The notes under the pieces were generated by a model. It ran no database searches. It was not told the origin of the DNA and saw nothing but the letters and a program-made list of their open reading frames with translations. From NCBI GenBank assembly GCA_001564205.1, contig LKMY01000103.1:1-6363 (forward strand): DNA of 6,363 nt, in the 5' to 3' direction. Shown here piece by piece: positions 1 to 4,634 of this stretch (within the stretch, counting starts at the first letter, position 1; the number at the start of each line of letters is the position of its first letter). This stretch comes from Nanohaloarchaea archaeon PL-Br10_U2g5 (GTDB taxonomy: Archaea > Halobacteriota > Halobacteria > Halobacteriales > Haloferacaceae). A program made the position numbers and the translations under genes.

Positions 1-330
1 AATATCGACGGGCTCGCCTCGACGGAGCTTGACGCACAACCGCAGCCGGAGGTGACGACGCCCGGCCAACAGTCGATCGACGTTGTCGTCGTCGATCCGG
101 ACGGCACCCGGATCGCTGACGCGACCGTGATCATGCGGAGCGGCTCGGCACGAATCGACGGTGTTTCGACCGCACGGACGAACGCGGAGGGAGTTGCAAC
201 TGTCGACGTCTCACCTGAGCTGGGGCCGAACCAGCCGGACGGGACGCTCACGTTAGACGTGAAGCCGCCGGCCGGAGGCGACTACGTTGACGATCGTGAG
301 AACACAAACGTGCTGGTCGTCGCGGAGTGA
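1..330 (+). CDS. C-terminal part of a protein with an Ig-like / carboxypeptidase-regulatory-like domain (5' end outside window)
   Basis: The frame is open from base 1 and ends at TGA 328-330, giving 109 visible residues; the true start lies left of the window. A GTG at 52 could be read as a start, but the frame upstream of it is open and similar in composition, so I treat this as a partial gene. The visible part has the pattern of a beta-sandwich domain: a hydrophobic strand (IDVVVVDPDGTRIADATV) followed by a Thr/Asp-rich segment with TNAEGVATVDV. This 'decorate, then new-data-from-argument' arrangement is typical of carboxypeptidase-regulatory-like and bacterial Ig-like domains in haloarchaeal surface or secreted proteins. 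There is no C-terminal membrane anchor or sorting signal after the domain. Function of the whole protein cannot be told. It converges with the minus-strand methyltransferase gene, with a 40-base gap. Confidence 0.7.
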   Translation, partial: NIDGLASTELDAQPQPEVTTPGQQSIDVVVVDPDGTRIADATVIMRSGSARIDGVSTARTNAEGVATVDVSPELGPNQPDGTLTLDVKPPAGGDYVDDRENTNVLVVAE

Positions 331-370
331 GGTGGCCGGCTGTCACGGAGTGGTCCGGCCGTCACACCGA

Positions 371-1144
371 TCAGAGTCGGTCGTCCCAGTCGATCCACTC
401 CTGTTCCCAGCCGTGCTTGCCAAAGTGCCCTTGTTCGGCGCGCTCGGCGTCTTCCCGACGCGTTCGGTTTCGCTCGATGCCGACCTGTTCGCCGTCAACG
501 AGCATTGGCCGGAGCCGAGCGGGACCGGCGGTTTCGACCGTTCGGAACTCCGGAGGGGCGTCGTCGGCCGGATCGGACCTCTCGTGTCCGTCCGGCTCGA
601 TCGCGGCGATAGTTTGAACCGTCGTTCCGCGAGGATAGACGATTCGGCCATCATCAGTGAGCTGCTCGCGGAGCGCGCGCGGCGGCTCGACGACCGCTGC
701 CTCAATGAGGATACGGTCGTACGGAGCGTACTCGGGGAGCCCGTTGGCCCCGTCGCGGCGGTCAACGAGAACAGCGTCGTAGCCGGCGGTCGAGAGGTTC
801 GTTCGCGCGATCGACACCGCCTCGCGATCGATGTCAATTGCGTGAACGTGTTTTGCCCCGACGATCTCTGCGAGCATCGCGACGGAGTAGCCGACGCCGG
901 CGCCGACCACGAGGACCTCGTCGCCCTCGGCGGCGTCCAACGTCGCGATCAACCGCACGACCGTCGCGGGCGCGAGAACACGCATCCCAGCCACCTCGCT
1001 CGCGCCGTTCGTGTACGGGGAGTCGTCGACGAACGCATCTCGCGGGACGCGTTTGAGCGCCGTCAGCACGGACGCGCCCAACGGCTCGCCGATCTGGTGT
1101 TCGAGCCCCTCGATCATGTCGGCTCGAAGCGATGCCTCGTCCAT
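371..1144 (-). CDS. Divergent protein-L-isoaspartate O-methyltransferase family protein (SAM-dependent methyltransferase)
   Basis: A 257-residue class I SAM-dependent methyltransferase of the PIMT (Pcm) family. Family features are RVPRDAFVD (32-40), the SAM-binding glycine loop VLVVGAGVGY (77-86), an acidic strand end AIDID (102-106) and PYDRILIEAA (141-150) followed by EPPRALREQL and a GRIVYPRG turn. Compared with the neighbouring paralogue, the substrate-binding GQTISAPH stretch is replaced by GMRVLAPA, so the conserved Ser is lost, and the SAM loop is VGAGVGY instead of VGTGCGY. An extra tail of about 45 residues ends in a Trp-rich segment (HGWEQEWIDWD). Family membership is secure, but isoaspartyl repair activity is doubtful and another substrate is possible. 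The frame extends to a GTG at 1201, but I choose ATG 1144: homologous N-termini begin here as I recall them, and a TATA-like box lies 26 bases upstream. Seventy bases separate it from the upstream PIMT gene. Confidence 0.85.
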   Translation of the reverse strand: MDEASLRADMIEGLEHQIGEPLGASVLTALKRVPRDAFVDDSPYTNGASEVAGMRVLAPATVVRLIATLDAAEGDEVLVVGAGVGYSVAMLAEIVGAKHVHAIDIDREAVSIARTNLSTAGYDAVLVDRRDGANGLPEYAPYDRILIEAAVVEPPRALREQLTDDGRIVYPRGTTVQTIAAIEPDGHERSDPADDAPPEFRTVETAGPARLRPMLVDGEQVGIERNRTRREDAERAEQGHFGKHGWEQEWIDWDDRL

Positions 1145-1167
1145 GACCGTGTTCGGTGCCCAGTCGT

Positions 1168-1175
1168 CTAAAACC
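1168..1175 (-). promoter_or_regulatory. TATA-like core promoter of the divergent PIMT-family gene
   Basis: On the minus strand this reads GGTTTTAG, the only AT-rich patch in the 70-base gap. Its centre is about 26 bases before ATG 1144, the usual archaeal TATA-to-start distance for a leaderless transcript. No Shine-Dalgarno motif precedes either that ATG or the GTG at 1201. This supports independent transcription of the downstream gene and the shorter N-terminus. The call is inferred from position and composition only. Confidence 0.45.
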
Positions 1176-1214
1176 GCTCGTTCGACGCGCTGGAGAGTCA
1201 CGATGTCGGACGAG

Positions 1215-1844
1215 TCACTGCATCGAGACGAACCGGACGCCGCCGTGATCCTCGCGATCGACGCCGTCCGCGCGGACCGTCAGGCGGACGAGCCGTTGGG
1301 CGCCGCGGCCACCGACCGGAGCAACGACGCGACCGCCCGTCCGCACCCGCTCGACGATCGGATCCGGAACGCCGTCGGACGACGCACACGTCAGATAGGC
1401 GGCGTCAAACGGCCTCTCGTCGCGGTACGCAGTTCGGCCGTCGCCCGCACGGACGGTGATGGCGTAACCAAGCCTCCGGAGTCTGTCGCGGGCCGCGTCT
1501 GCCAGCTCGGGGACGTACTCGACCGTGTACAGGTTTCCTGGCCCGATGATCTCGGCGATCACCGCAGCGTGGTAGCCGCAGCCGGTCCCGACCTCGAACA
1601 CCCGGTCGCCGGTGTCGACCCCGAGGAGGTCGGTCATGACCGCGACCATGTGTGGAGCGCTGATCGTCTGGCCGTGACCGATCGGGAGCGGTCGGTCGGC
1701 GTACGCCTGCGAGCGATATCGCTCAGGGACGAACGCGTGGCGCGGAACCGCGCTGATCGCAGACAGCGTTCGCTCGTCAACGTCAAGCCGACGCCGGAGC
1801 CCCTCAACCAGTTCGCGGCGCGAGGCCGCGTAATCTTCGTCCAT
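1215..1844 (-). CDS. pcm: Protein-L-isoaspartate O-methyltransferase (canonical)
   Basis: A 209-residue PIMT, close to the usual family length of 200-220. The enzyme transfers a methyl group from S-adenosylmethionine to the carboxylate of L-isoaspartyl residues formed by Asn deamidation or Asp isomerisation, starting their conversion back to normal Asp; it acts in the cytoplasm. Visible motifs are VPRHAFVP (33-40), AYADRPLPIGHGQTISAPH (47-65), containing the substrate-binding GQTIS with its conserved Ser, the SAM loop VFEVGTGCGYHAAV (82-95), AGDG (133-136), and GGRVVAPVG (170-178). The end GGVRFVSMQ matches the family's FVPL-like terminus. ATG 1844 is preferred because homology begins near it. 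The frame continues to a TTG at 1889, which would add 15 residues and is not excluded, because a TATA-like box lies 25 bases before that TTG. A second, divergent PIMT-family gene follows on the same strand. Confidence 0.93.
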   Translation of the reverse strand: MDEDYAASRRELVEGLRRRLDVDERTLSAISAVPRHAFVPERYRSQAYADRPLPIGHGQTISAPHMVAVMTDLLGVDTGDRVFEVGTGCGYHAAVIAEIIGPGNLYTVEYVPELADAARDRLRRLGYAITVRAGDGRTAYRDERPFDAAYLTCASSDGVPDPIVERVRTGGRVVAPVGGRGAQRLVRLTVRADGVDREDHGGVRFVSMQ

Positions 1845-1909
1845 ATAGAACGGTAACGATTGACGTGGGGAGAAGGTATCGGCGGTCAAAGATGCGGTGA
1901 GTATCGGGA

Positions 1910-1918
1910 CAAAATAAC
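1910..1918 (-). promoter_or_regulatory. AT-rich element between hsp20 and pcm: possible pcm TATA box and/or hsp20 T-tract terminator
   Basis: The minus strand reads GTTATTTTG here, the most AT-rich spot in the 108-base gap. As a TATA box (centre about 1914) it predicts a transcript start near 1888 and a leader of roughly 44 bases before ATG 1844. As a short T-tract about 35 bases past the hsp20 stop it could equally act in archaeal termination. The sequence alone does not separate the two roles. Confidence 0.35.
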
Positions 1919-1938
1919 AGGGGGAGGCGTCAAACAGC

Positions 1939-1954
1939 AGCGTCGCTCGACGCT
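1939..1954 (-). terminator. Hairpin at the 3' end of hsp20 (possible terminator or 3' stabiliser)
   Basis: The 16 bases AGCGTCGCTCGACGCT form a 6-bp GC-rich stem with a 4-base loop (7 bp with a 2-base loop). It overlaps the TAG stop codon of the hsp20 gene. Downstream on the minus strand come CTGTTTG and then, about 25 bases on, a TTATTTT tract. Haloarchaeal termination usually depends on T-tracts rather than hairpins, so the role is uncertain; only the self-complementarity is directly seen. Confidence 0.3.
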
Positions 1955-2384
1955 ACTCGATATCGATACGATGGCTGTCGTCCATCTCGTCGTCCGTCTG
2001 TTTTGGGAGTGTGACGGTTAAGACGCCGTTCTGGAACGTCGCGGTCGCATCCGATTCGAGAACGGAGCCGGGGAGGTCGACGGATCGCGTAACGGATTCG
2101 TGGCGCCGCTCCCGTCGGAGGTACCGGCGGCCGGTGTTGGCCTGCTCGGTGCCCTCGTGTTCGTGTTCGTGTTCGGCGCTGATTGTGAGACGACCGTCCT
2201 CGGCGCGGACGTCGATGTCCTCGCGGTTGTATCCGGGGAGATCCGCCATCACGACGAACTCGTCGTCGTATTCGGCGACGTCGACATCGGTGGTGCGAAG
2301 GTCACGACCCCACGCGCGGTCCCCGCCGAACGGGGTGCGGCCGAAGAACTGCTCTATCTCGTCGAATGGGTTCGTTCTGTTCAT
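1953..2384 (-). CDS. Hsp20/alpha-crystallin small heat-shock protein (short paralogue)
   Basis: A 143-residue small heat-shock protein, an ATP-independent holdase that binds unfolding proteins in the cytoplasm as large oligomers. The N-terminal arm (1-30) has the usual NPFDEIEQFF pattern. The alpha-crystallin domain spans about 32-130, with VVMADLPGYNREDIDV (44-59), RRYLRRERR (86-94), SVDLP (101-105) and the family signature ATFQNGVLTVTLPK (115-128). The C-terminal I-x-I oligomerisation motif is IDI (140-142). Unusually, the loop after strand RLTISA holds an alternating EHEHEHE stretch (71-77) encoded by a short tandem repeat. ATG 2384 is supported by the N-terminal pattern and by a TATA-like box whose expected start is only about 8 bases upstream. 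It lies 99 bases downstream of a second hsp20 gene on the same strand; the two are only moderately alike, so they are not a recent duplication. Confidence 0.95.
   Translation of the reverse strand: MNRTNPFDEIEQFFGRTPFGGDRAWGRDLRTTDVDVAEYDDEFVVMADLPGYNREDIDVRAEDGRLTISAEHEHEHEGTEQANTGRRYLRRERRHESVTRSVDLPGSVLESDATATFQNGVLTVTLPKQTDDEMDDSHRIDIE
2155..2175 (+). repeat. Hexanucleotide tandem repeat (TCGTGT, 3.5 copies) inside hsp20
   Basis: TCGTGT is repeated three times exactly and followed by TCG. On the coding minus strand it gives alternating GAA and CAC codons, making the Glu-His run of the short Hsp20. The repeat length is a multiple of three, so gain or loss of a unit would change the number of Glu-His pairs without shifting the frame. 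Confidence 0.8.
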
Positions 2385-2413
2385 AGTACTCGGTAGTAGA
2401 GAGGCGCGCTGAG

Positions 2414-2421
2414 GTATTAAA
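2414..2421 (-). promoter_or_regulatory. TATA box of the short hsp20 gene
   Basis: The minus strand reads TTTAATAC, a good match to the haloarchaeal TATA element in an otherwise GC-rich gap. Its centre is about 33 bases from ATG 2384, placing the transcript start near 2392 with a very short leader. No Shine-Dalgarno motif precedes the ATG. This suggests the short hsp20 is transcribed separately from the longer one upstream. Confidence 0.6.
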
Positions 2422-2425
2422 CACA

Positions 2426-2444
2426 GAGAGAGCGCTGCTATCTC
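2426..2444. repeat. Imperfect inverted repeat directly upstream of the hsp20 TATA box
   Basis: GAGAGAGC (2426-2433) and GCTATCTC (2437-2444) are complementary at seven of eight positions around a 3-base centre. The element sits 4 bases upstream of the TATA box of the short hsp20 gene, in the region where TFB or a transcription regulator would bind. It is therefore a candidate operator. No known binding motif is claimed. Confidence 0.35.
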
Positions 2445-2483
2445 ACTACACCCGGGGAGCGACTGTGGACGGAACGGCCCCGA

Positions 2484-3005
2484 TCAGCTCACGTCGATGC
2501 TGTGCCCGTCCGCGCCCGGTTCTGACCGCTTCGGGAGGGTGACCGTGAGCACGCCGCCGTCGTACGAAGCGCTCGCACCGTCGCGTTCGACGGCTGCAGG
2601 GATCGGGACGCGCCGCGAGACCGAGTGCGTGCGTCGCTCGCGACGGTGGTATCGGACGGCACCCTCGTCCGGTACAACGTCGCTCTCCTCGGTGTCTTCG
2701 TCCGGGTTCTCGTCCGCTGTTTCGCCGTCTCCGACCGAAACCGTCGTCTCCTCCTCGCGGGTCGCCGCGATCGACAGCGCGTCGTCTCGAAGTTCCACGT
2801 CGATGTCGTCGTCGTCGAAGCCGGGGAGGTCGGCGACGACAGTGACGGCCTCATCGTCTTCGATTACGTCGACCGCAAGGTCGTGAGTTCCCGGGAGGCC
2901 CGGCGGCGTCCCCGGAGCGTCAAGCGTGCCGCCGAGCTCCTCGAACTCGCGGCCCATTCGTTCGAGCAGGTCCTCGATCTCGCTGAAGGGATCGCGTCGT
3001 GTCAT
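2484..3005 (-). CDS. Hsp20/alpha-crystallin small heat-shock protein (long paralogue with acidic loop)
   Basis: A 173-residue small heat-shock protein. The N-terminal arm has DPFSEIEDLLERMGREFEEL (5-24), likely helical. The alpha-crystallin domain begins near 42 with VTVVADLPGFDDDDIDVEL (54-72) and resumes with VRYHRRERR (117-125), VPIP (133-136) and SYDGGVLTVTLPK (147-159). The C-terminal I-x-I/V motif is IDV (170-172). Between the strand LSIAA and RYHRRERR lies a strongly acidic, probably disordered insertion (about 84-115), some 20 residues longer than the same loop in the neighbouring Hsp20. In this family that loop takes part in dimer exchange, so dimer geometry or partner choice may differ. 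ATG 3005 starts the recognisable N-terminal pattern. The gene lies 73 bases after the SpoIIM-family gene's stop and 99 bases before the second hsp20. Confidence 0.93.
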   Translation of the reverse strand: MTRRDPFSEIEDLLERMGREFEELGGTLDAPGTPPGLPGTHDLAVDVIEDDEAVTVVADLPGFDDDDIDVELRDDALSIAATREEETTVSVGDGETADENPDEDTEESDVVPDEGAVRYHRRERRTHSVSRRVPIPAAVERDGASASYDGGVLTVTLPKRSEPGADGHSIDVS

Positions 3006-3029
3006 ACGGGTCAGGATTCGGGGCGGAGG

Positions 3030-3037
3030 AACTTGAA
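3030..3037 (-). promoter_or_regulatory. Weak TATA-like element of the long hsp20 gene
   Basis: The minus strand reads TTCAAGTT across this site, centred about 28 bases before ATG 3005, which would give a leaderless or nearly leaderless transcript. The match is poor but it is the only AT-rich patch near the expected position. No Shine-Dalgarno motif is seen before the ATG. Read-through from the upstream membrane-protein gene is the alternative. Confidence 0.3.
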
Positions 3038-3078
3038 CGTACGGGCGAGAGGGGTATCGAAGTGCGCCGTGGCTCCGG

Positions 3079-4587
3079 TTACAGGAACGGCCGCCAGTAG
3101 TACGGACTGACGAACCCTTCGATAACCGCGGCGATCGCGAGAAGGATCCCGATGCCGATCAGCACCCAGAAGGCGTTCTCGAGCACGTCGGCGAACTCTT
3201 CACGGCTGTGCCTCCCGCGAAACGTCCGCCACGAGACGAGCCCGAGGTGGATACCGAGCGCTCCGGAGATGAACAGCGCGGGGATCTCGAAGACCCCGTG
3301 CGGGACGACGAACGCGACTAACGCGAGGAGGTTCTCCTCTAGCGCAGCGGTGGCACCGAGCGCGAGGCCGTTGAACGCGATCGACGAGAGGGCGGGAATC
3401 ACCAGCGCGACGCCGCTGAGCGACGTCGCGATCGCGACCGCCCAGTTGTTCCCGAAGAAGTTGAGCGCCGCCACGGGCGCGATGTGGTCGACCAGCCGCG
3501 CCTCGATCGACGTGGTGACGGCACCGATGAACGGCTCCACGGCGAGCCATCCGAGCACGCCGAATCCGACGCCGACGAGTATCGACAGCGCGTGTAATCC
3601 CGGCGTCCGACGGACGAACGCGACCATCTCGCGCCAGCCGCGGCGAACGCCTCCGGTAAACTGGTCTCGGAGCCGGGCTTCAGGCTGGTCGACCGGATCG
3701 ACGGTCCCGCGGTAATCTCCATAGAGGACTGTCTTGAGGAGATCCAGGGCGGGAGCGACGACGACGGCGCTGGCGAGCGCGACGACCGCACCGCCGCCGA
3801 GGAACGCGAGCGCGGAGGCGGCCGAAGAGATTCCAACGAGAACGCCGACGGCAACGACAAGGTACGCAGCGGCGTCGGCAGGGTTCGAGCGGATGAATCC
3901 GCCGGCACCCTTGACCGAGCCGATCACGCCGGCGTCGTCGACGACGACGGCGGCCGGAGCGAACGCGAAGATAATACGAACGAAGACGAGAATCATAAGA
4001 CTGACCAGCAGTACGGCGAGTGCAACGACCGCGCCGAGGAGGGGGTCAGTGAGGAACGCGACCGCGATCGTGAGAGCGGCAAGCACGAACACGGCGATCC
4101 ACACGAGGAACTCGGCGGCGTAGAGTCCGAGAAACGTGAGCCACCGGTCGCGGACGCCGACGATGCCGGCAGTGAGCCCTCGCTCGTTCCGGAGGCGGGC
4201 GACGACTGCCGACATCTGCCCCGCGGAGACGGCGGCGTACGACAAAATCGCGAGGAGGACGGTGATCGCGAGACCCGCAGTAACCAACAGTAACGCGATC
4301 GGCGAAGCGAGCGGTTCGAGCGCCGGGCCGATGCTCTCCGCCCACGCTTCCAGTGCAGCCGGATCCTGCGTCTCGGGGGGTATCAGCTCCAGTTCTGTGA
4401 GCGCTTCTCGAACCGCTTCGAGACGGCCGGTGATTTCAAAGTAGAGGTAGACACCGGCGAGCGCGACGAAGAGCCCCATTCGGGCGATGACAGGGATCGC
4501 CGTACTGAGAAAGTAAAACGGGATCAGATCGGCGGGGCGCCGTCGGAGGGTCGCCACCGTCGCGGCGACGGCAGATGACAGATCCAT
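3079..4587 (-). CDS. Multi-spanning membrane protein with C-terminal SpoIIM (DUF95) domain
   Basis: A 502-residue integral membrane protein. The C-terminal ~190 residues (about 311-502) carry the SpoIIM-family pattern: NFFGNNWAVAI (376-386), FNGLALGATAA (405-415), VPHGVFEIPALFISGALGI (428-446) and IEGFVSPYY (489-497). SpoIIM is a bacterial sporulation protein, but the domain is widespread in non-sporulating bacteria and archaea, where its role is unknown. The N-terminal ~300 residues add several hydrophobic segments (about 22-50, 95-128, 150-178, 182-212, 240-285) and the stretch VVVDDAGVIGSVKGAGGFIRSNP (214-236), which resembles haloarchaeal multi-spanning DUF proteins of the DUF7847 type; that link is tentative. 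The frame opens at a GTG at 4638 inside the MATE gene, but ATG 4587 is chosen because the intervening codons contain a TATA box and the N-terminus MDLSSAVAATVATLRRRP is natural. The two membrane-protein genes are 47 bases apart. Confidence 0.87.
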   Translation of the reverse strand: MDLSSAVAATVATLRRRPADLIPFYFLSTAIPVIARMGLFVALAGVYLYFEITGRLEAVREALTELELIPPETQDPAALEAWAESIGPALEPLASPIALLLVTAGLAITVLLAILSYAAVSAGQMSAVVARLRNERGLTAGIVGVRDRWLTFLGLYAAEFLVWIAVFVLAALTIAVAFLTDPLLGAVVALAVLLVSLMILVFVRIIFAFAPAAVVVDDAGVIGSVKGAGGFIRSNPADAAAYLVVAVGVLVGISSAASALAFLGGGAVVALASAVVVAPALDLLKTVLYGDYRGTVDPVDQPEARLRDQFTGGVRRGWREMVAFVRRTPGLHALSILVGVGFGVLGWLAVEPFIGAVTTSIEARLVDHIAPVAALNFFGNNWAVAIATSLSGVALVIPALSSIAFNGLALGATAALEENLLALVAFVVPHGVFEIPALFISGALGIHLGLVSWRTFRGRHSREEFADVLENAFWVLIGIGILLAIAAVIEGFVSPYYWRPFL

Positions 4588-4609
4588 GTGAGCCGTTTCG
4601 CCCGTCTGA

Positions 4610-4618
4610 TACTTAAGA
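4610..4618 (-). promoter_or_regulatory. TATA box of the SpoIIM-family gene
   Basis: The minus strand reads TTAAGTAT here, a strong haloarchaeal TATA-like element centred about 27 bases before ATG 4587. This predicts a leaderless transcript starting at or next to the A of that ATG. No Shine-Dalgarno motif is present. It argues for independent transcription even though the upstream MATE gene ends only 47 bases earlier, and it rules against the GTG start at 4638. Confidence 0.6.
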
Positions 4619-4634
4619 AGCCCGAGTACACAGA

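Noticed and set aside
334..360. Inverted repeat GGCCGG / CCGGCC in the gap between the convergent genes, plus an 11-base near-direct repeat
   Set aside because: The arms are short and pure GC, the loop is 15 bases and no T-tract follows on either strand, so I cannot support a terminator.
287..1171. Long plus-strand open frame (294 codons) opposite the divergent PIMT gene
   Set aside because: It is antisense to a gene with clear family motifs, its product is Arg/Asp-rich without recognisable domains, and long antisense frames are common in GC-rich haloarchaeal DNA.
1845..1889. 15-residue N-terminal extension of pcm to a TTG start
   Set aside because: TTG starts are rare and homology begins near ATG 1844; kept as a minor alternative because a TATA-like box is suitably placed for it.
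2484..3005. Short and long hsp20 as a recent tandem duplication
   Set aside because: The proteins share only the family core; loop length, N-terminal arm and C-terminal ends differ too much, and no DNA-level repeat is visible.
2011..3110. Several plus-strand frames opposite the two hsp20 genes
   Set aside because: Ser/Arg/Val-rich translations with no family pattern; they mirror the codon bias of the real genes.
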